Shown piece by piece: positions 11,380 through 22,718 of a stretch of DNA of 64,000 bases. The stretch covers positions 197,711,328-197,775,327 of the forward strand of contig OY992540.1 in NCBI GenBank assembly GCA_963921195.1, written 5' to 3'. The translations under genes were made by a program, and so were the position numbers. This DNA comes from Pegoplata infirma (Eukaryota > Arthropoda > Insecta > Diptera > Anthomyiidae). Under the pieces are notes generated by a model that did no database searches, was not told the origin of the DNA, and saw only the letters and a list, made by a program, of their open reading frames with translations. How positions within the stretch are numbered: the stretch's first letter is position 1; every line of letters begins with the position of its first letter.

Positions 11380-12860
11380 TATAAAGTAGTTACGTGACTG
11401 ACTGATGACTGACTGACATACTAATCACGCATCATCCCACAGCCCAAACCACTGAAGCCTAAGTCTTGAAATTTGGATTGTAGTTTCACCTCCCGGAATA
11501 CATAACCACTAAGGCTGGATTTTTGGAAATGTTGATTTTAAGGGGTAAAAACGAAGGGTTGAAAATGGGGAAAAAGCGAGTACTTTGGTACTTTTTACGG
11601 GAAAAATTTTGAAAAGGTACTTTTTGTTTTTTTAACGCATGTAAGCGCATGTTCGGAACGGAATGAAAGCCACATAGGACTAATCGGAATGGAACAAGGA
11701 ATCAAATGGAATAAAACAGGGAACGAAATAGGAATTGAAATTTGGAATGTAGGTGCGCCTCCCGAAATATAAATCCTTTAAGGCTGAGTTTTTGGAAATG
11801 TTGATGTTAGGGAATAGGGTTAAAAAATGTATTTTGGTACTTTTTATATTTCCACAAACCACTGAAGCTAGAGACTTTATTTGGAATATAGATGCACCTC
11901 CCGGAAAATAGGTCCAATAAGGCTTGGGTTTTGGAAATGTTGATTCTAAGGGGTTAAAATGTGCAAAAACAGGTACGTTAGTACTTTTTATAGTTCCACA
12001 CACCAATGAAGCTAGAGATTTGAAATTTGGAATGTAGCTGCAGCTCCGGGAAAATAGATCCACTAAGGCTGGGTTTTTTGAAATAATGATTCAATGGGGG
12101 TAAACCGGGTAAAAAAGGTATTTTGGTACTTTTTATATATACTTAAATAATGGTTTTATTAGTCTGAAATTTGGAATGTATTATCCCATGCTTAAATAAA
12201 GGTCATAGAAACCTAAAATTAGGAATGTAGGGTCCAACCACAGAAAAAAACTATGAAAAATTTACTTTTTGGAAATTCCGATCTAGGGGGATAAAAACGA
12301 GTACTATGGTACCTTTTATATTTTCTGAAATAATTATGATGGAAATTTGAAATGTAAGATTGTCTAGCGAAATAAAATATTCCCAAAAGATTAACTTCGG
12401 GAAATTCTGATTCCTAAGGAAATTAATTAAAAAAAAGATAATTATATATTCTTAAATAATGATCCTATTAATGATCCTTTTAAATGTAGCATCGTCTAAC
12501 GGGAAAAAAATCCCAAAAAAAAAAATTACTTTTTTTTACTGTTTATATTTTCTTATATAGAGGTCCTAAAAACTTAAAATTAGGAATATAGGATCCAACA
12601 ACAGATAATAAATCTGTAAAAAGTACTTTTTTCGAAATTTCGATTCTAAGGGAGTAAAAACGAGCACTTTGGTACTTTTCATATTATCTGAAATAATGGT
12701 ACTGGAAACTTGAAATTTAGTAGGATCGTCTGGCGAAAAAAAAACATTCCCAAAAGATTTTTTTTTTTTAATTCTGATTCCCAAGGTGTTAATAATAATA
12801 AATAATAAATTCCCGTCATTCCTATAAGGAGCATAGGGCCATAAAATATCTATTCCATTC
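11380..12860 (+). repeat. Tandem array of degenerate ~140 bp units
   Basis: The array opens with TATATATAAAGTAGTTACGT, a GACTGACTGA tract and CACAGCCCAAACCACTGAAG. The unit landmark TTGAAATTTGGAATGTAG recurs in decayed form near 11460, 11735, 11870, 12010, 12160, 12210, 12335, 12570 and 12705. Alternating landmarks are AAGGCTGGGTTTTTGGAAAT and TACTTTGGTACTTTTTATAT. Spacing is about 120-150 bp where units are intact. A second array of the same unit is at 50735-51440. No credible coding region. Confidence 0.65.
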
Positions 12861-12879
12861 AATTCTGTCCAATGCTATT

Positions 12880-12960
12880 ATGTTATAAGAAAAGAACCGG
12901 CATTAAAATTTATTGAAGACATGTAGAAACATTGGGTATGAGAAAATTGTTTTAGTAATG
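12880..12960. mobile_element. Half copy of the TTAACCC palindrome
   Basis: TAAGAAAAGAACCGGCATTA and TGAAGACATGTAGAAACATT match the outer right arm of the element at 10740-11235. Confidence 0.4.
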
Positions 12961-12999
12961 ATAAAATTGTATTCTTAAGAGCAAAAATCATCATAACAA

Positions 13000-13145
13000 A
13001 TCAATTTTCTAGCAATCTCCGTGAGGGGGAAGGTGTCCCCAATGCCGCCCGTCAATCTACCCCTCAAAAAAAATATTTTTTATTTTTTTTATATATTTAT
13101 AAATGTAGATTTTTTAAGATTCGGCAGGTCGAATTTAGCATTCTC
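13000..13145 (-). mobile_element. DINE-like remnant
   Basis: On the minus strand the 5' end is recognisable (GAGAATGCTAAATTCGACCT, then GCCGAATC). It is followed by a GGGG-rich block that resembles the GGGGGGG...GTGCCCCC stretch of the copies at 14988 and 42804. The rest is missing. Confidence 0.45.
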
Positions 13146-13655
13146 ACTTTTTTGTCTTAATTTTTCACCGTTTTCCTGAGTTTTTTTAAATATCTCTAAA
13201 GTTTTTTTAATCTAGCCAAAGATTTTACCAAATTTTTAAAATTTTGCAGATTTTTTTAAACGCAACAGACCCTTTTAAATTTTTTTTATAAAATTCCCAT
13301 AGTTGCTATTTAAGTTGAATTTCTTGGGCAGCATAACCATTGGCTGCTTTCGAAGACTTAAACTTGTTTCATAGTTTTATTCTGGAATATCTGCATTTCT
13401 TAAGACATTAAAAACTTAAATCTTTTAATATTTTTTATATTTTGTAGAACAAAGTCGTATTTTTTTTTAAATTACTAGAATTAAAAATTATATGAATTAC
13501 CCTTGACTATCATATAATAATCCATGACAAATTATTTTCATTAAATAAATTTGTAATGCTTTATTGGTTGATTTAATAATCTACATGATGAACTTCAACA
13601 GTGGCAGGTCATATGCATGCAAATAATGAAGATGTTATTTAACATCACATAAAGG
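13146..13655. other. No gene recognised
   Basis: AT-rich sequence with no long frame, tandem repeat or inverted repeat that I can identify. Confidence 0.35.
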
Positions 13656-13657
13656 TA

Positions 13658-13861
13658 GTTCACGATTTATGCGGTAACTCGATTTATGAATGAAAATTGA
13701 ATTATTTGAGCGAATTCATTTTATTGCACACACAAAAGGGTTTCAAAATCTGGTTTTTAAACAGAATTTTGTATGATTTTAAACCTTAATTATTGAAATT
13801 TGAATTATCTCAGACCTGTTTATTTCAGTATCATTCAACCGCGTAAATCAAGGATTAACTG
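13658..13861. mobile_element. pogo/Tigger-like MITE (204 bp)
   Basis: The right end, read inward, is CAGTTAATCCTTGATTTACG followed by CGG. The left end is GTTCACGATTTATGCGG. Each is flanked by TA (13656-13657 and 13862-13863). The CAGT...TCGATTTACGCGG style of terminus and TA target are typical of pogo/Tigger elements. The left terminus appears to lack the first C and A. The interior is non-coding. Confidence 0.5.
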
Positions 13862-14117
13862 TACTGCATTGCGTCTTAACTAATAGATTTTTGAAGTATG
13901 CCAGGGTTTTATAGTTGCATAATCTCTTAAGAAAACTTCTTATACATTAATTCTTCAATGCGGTAGGTAGTGATGACATAAAACCAACAAATGAGTAGTC
14001 AATATTTCAAATACAGTATTGCGAAATAACACAAACACAGGGGAATTTCGATTGAGTGGACAGTAAAAGTAACACACAGCGTTGGCAGGTTAATTTTTTC
14101 ATTCAACAAAAAAAAAT

Positions 14118-14972
14118 CAAGTAAGAAAATTATAGTCGGTCAAGACCGACCATATAATACCCTACACCAGAGTTTCCCGGACAATGGGTCCCAAGTTCAA
14201 ACATGGACTGATTAGATCTATATTTTGTCAAATCTTTAATAAGTGTAAAAAGCAATCACTAATCAAATTTGAGTGGAATAGGCTTCTTTTTGTTGACAAT
14301 AAATCGCTTCAACTGAATATCGGGCGAAATTTCCACATGGGACCTAAGTCCAAAATGGTCCGATGATAATTAGATTTGATAAGGTTATTAAAGTACGCGT
14401 TTAACATACACAAACAGAATTTTAATTAAATATTTTCTATTTTCATGAAAATTGAGAGATTTATGTGAAAATCGGGAAGGTGGTTTGTATGGGGGCTACT
14501 AGAAGAACTGGTTCGATTTCTTTAAAATTCGGAATGGTGATTTGTGTGTATAAAACATTAATTCCTGCCAAATTTTGAAAAGATACCTATTAAAATGCGA
14601 CTATTAGAGTCATTTGAGCCAAAACTAAAGAGGACCTTTGTATGGGGGCTAGGTCTAAATATGGACCGATTTTTTCCAATTTCAATAGGCTTCGTCCTTG
14701 GGCCAAAAGAGGCTTAAGTTTTAAATTTCAAGTCAATTGATCGAGAATTGCGACCTGTATCGTGTTTACACCGTTTACATGGACAGACAGACGGACGGAC
14801 GGACAGACGGACGGACGGACGGACGGACATCGCTAAATCGACTCAAAAAGTGATTCTAAGTCGATCGGTATACTTAAAAGTGGGTCTAGGACCAATATTT
14901 CGGGTAGTTACAAACATCAGCACAAACTCATTATACCCTGTACCACAGTGTGGTGTAGGGTATAATAAAATC
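14118..14972 (+). mobile_element. DINE-like repeat, second subfamily
   Basis: Begins CAAGTAAGAAAATTATAGTC with a hairpin GGTCAAGACCGACC and TAATACCCTACACCA. It ends with TACCCTGTACCACAGTGTGG and GTGTAGGGTATAATAAAA. A (GACGGACG)n tract at 14780-14828 precedes CATCGCTAAATCGACTC. It has the same architecture as the main family but different core sequence. The open frame through the GACGGACG tract encodes only a GRTDGRTD-type repeat and is not a gene. Confidence 0.65.
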
Positions 14973-14987
14973 CCAAATCACATAAAA

Positions 14988-15524
14988 CAAGTGAGAGTGT
15001 TACATTCGGCTGTGCCAAATCTTTTATACCCTCCAAAATGTAAACACACTATATAAAAAAAATCCAGGGGCGTCTTTTTTTTTGGGGGGGAGACGTTAGG
15101 GGGCACCTTCCCCCTGCGATTTTTAACTTCTCTTGAGATAGGAATATTGCATTTGCTTAGCAAAAATACAAAAAACCCTGCAAAAAATGCGGTTTTTCTT
15201 GGGTTGGTTTAGTTCTCCAAGGGGGAACTTTTTTCCCCTTGGTCCGATTTTTCGCATTTCCGAACTTAATCTGCCTAGGAATATAAGACATATTCGTGCC
15301 AAACTTCGGAAGTCTAGCTCGTTTAGTTTGGACTGTATCATGTCTTCTACAGACGGACAGACGGACAGACGGACAGACGGACGGACATCGCTAGAATGTC
15401 TTCGAATCGATCACTGATCAATAATATATATACTTAATGGGGTCCTAGACCGATATTTCGATGCGTTACACACGAAATGACAAAGTGAGTATACCCCCAT
15501 ACTGTGGTTGGAGGGTATTTAAAA
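14988..15524 (+). mobile_element. DINE-1/Helentron-like copy, full length
   Basis: Starts CAAGTGAGAGTGTTACATTC with the GGCTGTGCC hairpin loop and TTTTATACCCTCC. It contains a G-rich stretch, GAACTTTTTTCCCCTTGGTC, the GACGGACAGACGG tract (15352-15387), and GGTCCTAGACCGATATTTCG. It ends GGTTGGAGGGTATTTAAAAA. It lies 15 bp after the preceding DINE-like copy. No coding capacity. Confidence 0.7.
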
Positions 15525-16084
15525 ATGCCTGCGAATTTCGTACTCTTGCCCAAAACATTAAATCATGATGTTTTGCGGAAGATTTGGGTTTACTTGCTAA
15601 AGCAAAGTTTTTTTAGAAAAAATAATGTTTTATTACTTTGTTATTCCATGCAAAACGAATTAAATTTCAGTCGAGGACCCCATTTAAAACCCAAAAGAGC
15701 TGTCCATTTCGTAAGTGAGTGCAAAACTAAGTGCAAAAAAGTGTTTTAACATTTTGGAGAGTACACTGAAAGAATTATTGTTCATTCCATCTATGAACAA
15801 ATTTCATAAAACCAAATTCATAGAATCTATGAAACAATTCATTGGCTGAATGAATATTCATTAGTATTCTGAAATTTTTCATAGAATTTTATTCATAGAT
15901 TTTATTAAATTCATAGAAAAAATTCATAGAATTAATGAATGTCATTCATAGAAGAAAATGCCATCAATATGCCATTTAATTTTTTAAATAATTAAAATAA
16001 TGTTACAATAATTAAAACAGTTGAATAAATTTATTAAAAAAATAAAAAAAAAAATAAAAAAACACTAAAAAAAAAATTTTCATT

Positions 16085-16163
16085 GCTGACCTGACCGGGG
16101 CTAGAACCCAAGACCTACCGGCTGAAGTGGCAATTGTCGACGCCTTAGCTATCAGCGCCACCA
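16085..16163 (-). ncRNA. tRNA-like sequence with pol III A and B boxes
   Basis: On the minus strand an A-box-like TAGCTAAGGCG (16151-16141) is followed by a B-box-like GGTTCTAGCCC (16108-16098). A T-arm with a 7-nt loop and a 5-bp stem (two G-U pairs) can be drawn. A good D-stem and anticodon arm cannot. I read this as a tRNA-derived promoter or pseudo-tRNA inside the MITE rather than a working tRNA gene. Confidence 0.4.
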
Positions 16164-16350
16164 AAGAAGAAAAATCTCGCCAACTAACGCTTGGTTTTAT
16201 AACGCTTCATTTTTGTAAATACACAAAATATTTGTTTTCTACAAACACACACACAGCTTTTGGCAGAGCATTGTGACAGAGCAAAGACACAAACTTAATA
16301 TGTTAGCAGAATATTATTCAAAATAGCTTTTAAGTGTTGTTACTTGTTTA

Positions 16351-16425
16351 TATAATTTAGCTAAGTGGTTAGACACTAAGCTTCACGAACAAGAGGTTCT
16401 ATGTTCGAATCTCGGTGGGGATAAG
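16351..16425 (+). ncRNA. tRNA-like sequence with pol III A and B boxes
   Basis: A-box TAGCTAAGTGG (16358-16368) and B-box GTTCGAATC (16403-16411) both match the eukaryotic tRNA consensus well. A short D-stem (CTA/TAG) and an anticodon-like arm (CTT-CACGAAC-AAG) can be drawn, but the T-stem is poor. It points away from the other tRNA-like sequence. It is probably a tRNA-derived segment, not a functional tRNA. Confidence 0.45.
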
Positions 16426-16879
16426 TTAAAAAAAAAATAGAAATTTTTAAAAATAGAAAATAGTAAATAAATGAAATAATAAAAATAAAATAAAAAAAAA
16501 ATAAAATTGAAATAATAAAATAAATAAAAATAGAATTGAATAATAATTTTTTTTCCATAGCCTATGAACTTTTTCATAGGTTTCTGGTTTCTATGAATTT
16601 GTTTCATAGATTCTATGAAGGGCATCATTGGCTCACTTCTAATGATTTTTTTCATAGAATCAATGTACGTTTTCATAGCCGTAATGAACAAAATTCTTTC
16701 AGTGTATAAAAGATTCAGCACCAAAGAATATAACACTCTCACTTGTTTTATGTACATTTGATAAACAAATGGAAAATTTTTATGCGAAAAGCTTAGTCTT
16801 GGTAAAAAAGTAGTTTTGGTGAAAAAAATGCTTTTTTTTTCAGGAAAAATAAAATTATGTTAAAAAAAATTTAATAAAC

Positions 16880-18050
16880 CCAAAAATTTTGGTGAAAAAA
16901 AATTTTGATGAAAAAAAGTTTTTGATGAATTTTTTTGATGAAAAGAAAAATTTTTTGATGTAAAAAAAAATTGATGAAAAAAAATTTTTTGGTGAGAAAA
17001 AAATTGATAATAAAAAATTTATAAAAAAATTTGATGAAAAAAATATGATAAAAAAAAATTAATGAAAAAAAAAAAAATTTATGAAAAAAACAAATTAATG
17101 AAAAAATATTGATACAAAAAAAAATTGATGAAACAACAAAAAAATTTTGATGAAAAAAAAAGAAAATTATTCAAAAGAAAATAAATGAAAAAAAAAAATC
17201 GATGAAAAAAAATTGATGAAAAAAAAAAAATTTGATAAAAAAATTAGGAAAAAAAATAATGAAAAAAATAAGTTTGATAAAAAAAAGTTTTATGAAAAAA
17301 AATTATAAAAAAAAAATGATGAAAAAAAAAGTTTGATGAAAAAAAAAATTTATGAAAAAAAAATTTGATGAAAAAAAAAAATTTATGAAAAAGAAAATTA
17401 ATGAAAAAAAAATTTGATGAAAAAAAATTGATTAAAAAAATTTATGAAAAAAAAATTTGATGAAATGATGAAAAAAAAAAAATTATGAAATGATGAAAAA
17501 AAAATTGATGAAAAAACAAAAAAAAATATTGATGAAAAAAAAATTTTGATGAAAATAACAATTTTTGATGAAAAAAAATATGATAAAAAAAAATTATGAA
17601 AAAAAAAATTTGATGAAAAAAAAATTAATGAAAAAAAAATTGATAAAAAAACAAAAAAATTGATGAAAACAAAAATTTTGATGAAAAAAACAATTTCTGA
17701 TGAAAAAAAAAAAAAAATTATGAAAAAGAAAATTAATTAAAAAAAAAAAAATTGATGAAAAAAAATTGATGAAAAAAAAAAATGATAAAAAAAAAATGAT
17801 GAAAAAAAAAAAAATTATAAAAAAAAATGATGAAAAAAAAAAGTTTGATGAAAAAAAAAATTGACGGAAAAAAAATTTGATGAAAAAAAAATTGATGAAA
17901 AACAATAAAATTAATAAAAAAAAAAAATTATGAATAAAAAAAATTGATGAAAAAAAAAATGTGATGGAAAAAAAATTGGATGGAAAAAAATTGATGAAAA
18001 AAAAAAATTTGGTAAAAAAAAATTTTATGAAAAAAAATTTTTTTTTGTTC
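16880..18050 (+). repeat. Long A-rich minisatellite, unit ~13-17 bp
   Basis: More than 70 irregular repeats of TTGATGAAAAAAAA-like units with variable A runs. On the minus strand the array produces a long open frame (about 17594-18052) rich in Phe, Ile, Asn and Ser. That frame is a consequence of the repeat. Confidence 0.8.
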
Positions 18051-18073
18051 AAAAATAATTATGTTACTTTTTA

Positions 18074-18116
18074 TTCACCAGCTGGTGAAAAACGGTTTTA
18101 TTCACCACGAGGTGAA
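18074..18116. other. Pair of hairpins at the minisatellite boundary
   Basis: TTCACCAGCTGGTGAA is a perfect 16-nt palindrome, and TTCACCACGAGGTGAA 11 nt later is a near-palindrome. Both are conserved at 43869-43910 and, more loosely, at about 52790-52830. Their function is unknown. Confidence 0.6.
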
Positions 18117-18282
18117 TTATTATCCAAGTTACAAACCCAAGTTATCAAAATTTTTTGTTTTAAGAAAATGAAAATAGTAATTCTTGTTTTCTTTTTCGTT
18201 AATAGTCAAACTGAGGTGGCGTCCTGCAACTTTTTTAAAATTAAACACCAGCCTAAAAACATTATCATGTTAAAAATTTTTT

Positions 18283-18610
18283 GATTAAGATAAGTTTAGC
18301 TCGAGGTCATATTTCTCTACTAGCCATTACGATGGATGATATTGTCAAAGTAACAATTTTTAAGAAACGGATTATAAAGTTGTTTGTTTAAATTAATTGG
18401 TTTTGTTATTTTGCAAGACTTTCTCGACACGCGTTTCGAATCCGTCAGGATCTTGTCAAAAGCATTTAGAAAATTGACAATCGTTAGTAGCAAAACATAC
18501 AGACTTATAGTTGCTATAAATATAAATAAGGAATATCATCGTAATGATAAGTAAAGAACAATGACCTCGAGCTAGAATAATCTTACTCAAAATAAAATTT
18601 ATAAGTTGAA
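18283..18610. mobile_element. Palindromic element (AGCTCGAGGTCAT family), copy 1
   Basis: The left arm TTTAGCTCGAGGTCATATTT is inverted on the right as CAATGACCTCGAGCTAGAAT, with further arm matches (TAAGATAA/TTACTC region). The interior is unrelated to that of the next copy. No coding region. Confidence 0.55.
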
Positions 18611-18667
18611 TAACAAATATAAATAATAAAATTTTAAAATTAATACAGAATTTTGATTAATGTTTGT

Positions 18668-18945
18668 TAAAAAATACAAACTGTTTTATTCGACCTTTTA
18701 AATATTATATTTTGAATAGGTTTATTTTAGCTCGAGGTCATTATTTCCTTTACTAATTAAAACTAAGACTTTCAAAAAGAGCAATATAAATAAATTTAAA
18801 ACAGAAAATTTATTTTCTTTAAAATTTTCTGTAAGAATATCATAATTTTAATAAGTAAAGAAAATAATGACCTCGAGCTCGAATTAACCTACTTAAAATA
18901 TTGTATTTCAAAGGTCGAATAAAACAATTTTTATTTTTTAATAAA
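18668..18945. mobile_element. Palindromic element (AGCTCGAGGTCAT family), copy 2
   Basis: Arms of about 100 bp: CTGTTTTATTCGACC...AGCTCGAGGTCATTATTTCC on the left, and GAAAATAATGACCTCGAGCT...GGTCGAATAAAACAATTTTT on the right. This is the better preserved copy. Confidence 0.65.
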
Positions 18946-19199
18946 AATTAATCAGAAACTGAACAAAATGGTTAGCACGCCAAGGTTTTTTTGTTGGTTA
19001 TTTGACGATCGTGATCTTACTAAGAGAATGAAATATTTTCTTCTTCTAATTCTCAATGAATGTAGAGTTGAGCAGGCATTAATATTTTTGTTTGAACATT
19101 AGCGGTTTGTCATTAAAATTCCCTTTGCTTATTGTAGTATAGGGTTTTTATATTTTCTAAATAGTCTTGACAATGGAATCTAAAAAATTCCAAAACACG

Positions 19200-19375
19200 T
19201 GCAAAAATTATCAGCATATATAAATTTAAAACGGAAAAATAATTTCCTTGAAAATTATTCGATGAAATTATCATAGCTTTAGTTAGTAAAAAAGATAATG
19301 ACCTCGAGCTAGAATAAACTCACTCAAAGTCGAATAAAACAATTTAACTTTTTTAATAAAAATTAATCAGAATTT
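19200..19375. mobile_element. Half copy of the AGCTCGAGGTCAT palindrome
   Basis: AAAGATAATGACCTCGAGCT and GTCGAATAAAACAATTTAAC match the right arm of the 18668-18945 element. No left arm is visible nearby. Confidence 0.5.
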
Positions 19376-20384
19376 GATCTCCAAAATATTTTCTAAAATA
19401 TTAATTTTCTTTGTCCTCTTGGTAACCATTAAATCATTAACTTTTGGAAAAAAAACTCTCAAGTCTGGCAGCCTTGGCTATATCTAATCGTCCATTTAAT
19501 GCAAGAAACGATACACAAATTGTTCAAATCCACCGTCGATCAATCAGATATCCTCTGTTACCCCATCCATTACTGCTAGATTTCACTATCCATAAATAAA
19601 ACATTAAATTAAAGCTTAATGAAGAGTTTTTAAAAATTTAATTTTCTAATATACATAATAATTAAACACTAATGATTAATTTAAAGAAAATAACTATAAA
19701 TAACATTAAAGAAATAATAAACAATTTTAATTAAAAACTAGTTTTAAGCTCAAAAACAAATTGATTAACATAAAAAATTTAGTTAGAATTTCAAAATTGA
19801 AAAAAAAATACCAAAATTTATTTGTGCATATCAACTTCCTTTTAATTTATATGCACTGTCATAGAATGGCTGGTTTAATCAGTCTTTTGCGGGGGATGAT
19901 CGATAAGTTTTTGAAAATACTACGCAGAAAAGATTTCAGGAAAAAGCTTGAATCAGAAATTTTAAAAAGTTTATTTTAGTTTTTAATATTTTTTTTAATT
20001 GATATAATTAAATTTTTTAAAATGATTTCGCAAATTTCCGTGAATTGAGAATAAATGCAATTTTTAATTATTAAACTTTTACAAATTTTAATAGATATTA
20101 TTATTATTACTTCCGTGATAGGTACAAAATCAATTAAGATAGTAATTTATGTAATCATTTTAGTGATTGAAAATCATTTTCATTTTTTTTTTTGTTTGTA
20201 AGGTTAGACCGCACACTGTGCGACGCAGAATCTTTTAACTATTTATCTAACAATTCAGTTTTTGTAACAGATACGTTTTTAGGAAAAAGTTAGAAATAGT
20301 CAGTATCTTGTAGAAAAAGCAGAAAATCTCGAAAAAAAAATCGAAAAAATGTTTGGAAATTTATAAAAAAAAAAATACTTTCGA
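19376..20384. other. No gene recognised
   Basis: AT-rich unique-looking sequence. The 72-codon frame at 19761-19979 has no recognisable domain. No tandem or inverted repeat found. Confidence 0.35.
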
Positions 20385-20918
20385 ATATGTGTTTAAAAAT
20401 TCATTCTTATGCTTTTTGCACTAAAGAAATACAAGTTTATCATTATTTAAAAAAAATTTATTCCACGCCCATAAAAGGGGATGGACCAAAAAAAAACGAC
20501 ATTTTATAATTCTCTGGGTCCAAATGCAAGAATTTGAACTTCTTGCAGCATAAAAATGTTGCATTTCTTAAACGAAAACACAAAAAATCATGTAAAAAAT
20601 TGTATTTTTCAGAGGTTGGTTTATTTCTTCAAAGGGGAAACTTTTTTCCCCCTGGTCCGATTTTGCTCATTTACGAACTTGACCTGCCTAGGAACATAAG
20701 ACATATTCGTGCCATATTTCTGGAGTCTAGCTCTTTTATTTTGGGTAGCATCATGTTAACTACAGACGGACGGACGGACATCGCTAGAATGTCTAAGAAT
20801 CGATCACTGATCATAAATATATATACTTTATGGGGCCCTAGACCGATATTTTGCTGCGTTACACGCGGAATGACAAAGTGAGTATACCCCCATACTGTAG
20901 TTGGTGTGTATAAAAAAA
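20385..20918 (+). mobile_element. DINE-like copy, 5' truncated
   Basis: Matches the copy at 42804-43478 from AAAAATTCATTCTTATGC through CCACGCCCATAAAAGGGG, GACGGACGGACATCGCTAGA and GGGGCCCTAGACCGATATTT. It ends TAGTTGGTGTGTATAAAAAA. The 5' hairpin end is missing. Confidence 0.6.
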
Positions 20919-21169
20919 GTTTTAAAAATAGAAATCGTTTTAAATCAACAAGTTTTTTAATTGTCTTTAAAGATAAAGTGGGTTTCATAAAAACCAATGG
21001 GCAAACACCAAAGTTATAAAGAATAAAGAATTATCTCATAAAATCTACACATTTGCATGAAAAATTTATTTAACGGAACCAAATTTTTACAAAGCTATGC
21101 CACCGTTGAATGGGTATTAGAAAAACCTTTCTTTACATACAAAAACATAATATGGTTCCTTAAGAAAAA

Positions 21170-21340
21170 ATTACTCAAAAATCTAAAAAAAAATCATAAT
21201 TTTTTTACCCATTTTGTGAACCCCTAAATTCCCGATTTGGTCGAAAATTCGAGATACCACAAGCTTAGAATTGTCTTTGTTATATATTTTAAGATTTAGG
21301 CAATTCGGTTCATAAAGGGTTAAGTACTTACCAAGGCAGT
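21170..21340 (-). mobile_element. Half copy of the ACAAGGGAAG palindrome family
   Basis: AATTCGGTTCATAAAGGGTT and TATATTTTAAGATTTAGGCA are diverged matches to the right arm of 7879-8466. The terminus is decayed (AAGTACTTACCAAGGC). Confidence 0.45.
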
Positions 21341-21366
21341 GAAATGATGTAATTAGAGCTTAATCG

Positions 21367-21374
21367 ATATATCG
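21367..21374 (+). repeat. hAT target-site duplication, left copy
   Basis: ATATATCG, identical to 25270-25277, immediately outside the TAGGG terminus. Confidence 0.8.
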
Positions 21375-22113
21375 TAGGGTATTCAATTAATCGAGGTTCT
21401 GGATTAATCGATTAACCGAACAAATACTTAATTGGGGTTGAGATTTAATTGGTTAATAATCGGTTAAATTTAAATTAGTCGGTTAACCGAATAATATCAA
21501 TATCAATTTTAAATTAAATATTAAACCCCGAATTGTATATTGTCCTTCTAAGAATTTTATTTATAAGAAATCTGTATCCGATATGGAGAAACTTTAAATA
21601 CCCTTTAGCCAAAATAAAGAATTTTTGTATGGCACCCTGAAAAATTATTCCCATCCAAATTGACCCAATTCATTGTGAAAAAATGTCAAAAAAAAATTGT
21701 ATAAAAGGAAAAAACTGACCCAAATTGCTGCCGGGCTTAGATGCATCAATAAACAAGTTTCGAATTCGGTACTAAAAATATCAACAAAAAAATTGTTTGG
21801 TTTCCAAATTTGTTTTCTCCGTAATGAAAATATATGTCTAAAGGATTCGAAAATTTTTTTGAAGAAAAATAGTAGTATTTTCAGATGTTCTGAACTATTT
21901 ATTTTCTTTACACCTAAATTTAGTAAAACTGTATTTACAGTTTTTCATTTTGTGATCCTGTTTCCTTTTCAAACGACTTCAGGGTTTTAGAGAATGAAAA
22001 TTGTAAAATATTAGGGGAAATTCTCCTCTTTCATTGGCAATCACCAGTGGCATCCTAGGACAAGTACAAATCATCGCCTTAGAATTGGTTTGCTCTGTAG
22101 GCTGGTAAAACCA

Positions 22114-22718
22114 CACTCAAAAAATAAAACTGTAAAGTTAACAAAAATATTTTTTGTTAACTCGAGTTTACTGGCTTTTTAGCAAATTTTTAGTTAAAAT
22201 CAGCGTTTTAACTACTTTTTTTAGTTAAGTTCAATTTACGAAAATACTAGTTTTGTACAAATTTTGAATTAATTTTTTTTGTTGACTTTAAAACTGAGTT
22301 TACGAATTTTTACTAATTAATTTGCTGATTTTTTGTAACATTTTTGTCAAGTGAAAAATTTTAAACATTTCTTGTGTAGCCTCCTATGCAAATCTCATAA
22401 GTCCTACTTAAGCTGAACTTAATGCTGTGAAAAAAATAAGAAAAAATAAGTGAAGTGTTAGTGTTTAAAACCAATATTTAACAAACTTGAAATTTTTTAA
22501 AAAAAGTTTAGCTGAATTCAACTAATAAAAAATGTTACGAAATTTTCAGCTGAATTTTTAGTTAATATTACGTTTTTTTTTGCTACATTCATTCTACGAA
22601 AAGTTAACTAAATATTTTTTGTTAAATTAACTAGAAATTTAGTAGGTTCAAAATCAGGTGTTTTTTTAGTTAAATTTAACTAAATTTTTTGCTAACTTTA
22701 CAGTTTTTTTTTTGAGTG
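22114..22718. mobile_element. 605 bp CAC-terminated MITE
   Basis: The left end CACTCAAAAAATAAAACTGT plus AAAGTTAACAAA is inverted on the right (TTTGCTAACTTTACAG... TTTTTTTGAGTG). A CA dinucleotide flanks each end, which may be a decayed TA duplication. The interior repeats GTTAACT/AGTTAAA motifs many times. Non-coding. It lies inside the 3.9 kb hAT element. Confidence 0.7.

Larger units (their letters stand above)
15764..16704. mobile_element. 941 bp CAC-terminated MITE with TA target duplication
   Basis: The termini are CACTGAAAGAATTATTGTTC and, inverted on the right, CACTGAAAGAATTTTGTTCA. TA flanks both ends (15762-15763, 16705-16706). The unoccupied sequence is present at 42401-42425 (TTTTGGAGAGTATAAAAGAT), which defines the insertion to the base. 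Both ends are dense in TTCATAG/CTATGAA motifs that look like repeated subterminal sites. The interior has two tRNA-like sequences in divergent orientation and no transposase, so it must be non-autonomous. Confidence 0.8.
16707..18281 (+). mobile_element. Minisatellite-bearing composite repeat, copy 1
   Basis: Order of parts: a DINE 5' end in reverse orientation (to about 16747), TATGTACATTTGATAAACAA, a long TTTGATGAAAAAAAA minisatellite, two hairpins (18074-18089 and 18101-18116), then GGCGTCCTGCAACTTTTTT and AACATTATCATGTTAAAA. The same order occurs at 42401-44085 and, inverted, at 52567-53690. The left part is separated from its start at about 15740 by the 941 bp MITE. No coding function is apparent. 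Confidence 0.6.

Noticed and set aside
14748..15056. Frame with GQTDGRTDRRTDGRTD
   Set aside because: It is the translation of the (GACGGACG)n microsatellite inside a DINE-like copy; similar frames occur at 15187-15417 and 20534-20881.
16351..16425. Functional tRNA gene
   Set aside because: A and B boxes are good, but the T-stem and anticodon stem do not pair well and no acceptor stem is visible. It is kept only as a tRNA-like sequence.
17594..18052. 152-codon Phe/Ile/Asn/Ser-rich frame on the minus strand (and similar frames at 43391-43900 and 52851-53693)
   Set aside because: Each is produced by the TTGATGAAAAAAAA minisatellite. The composition follows the repeat, no domain is visible, and the frames shift with array length.
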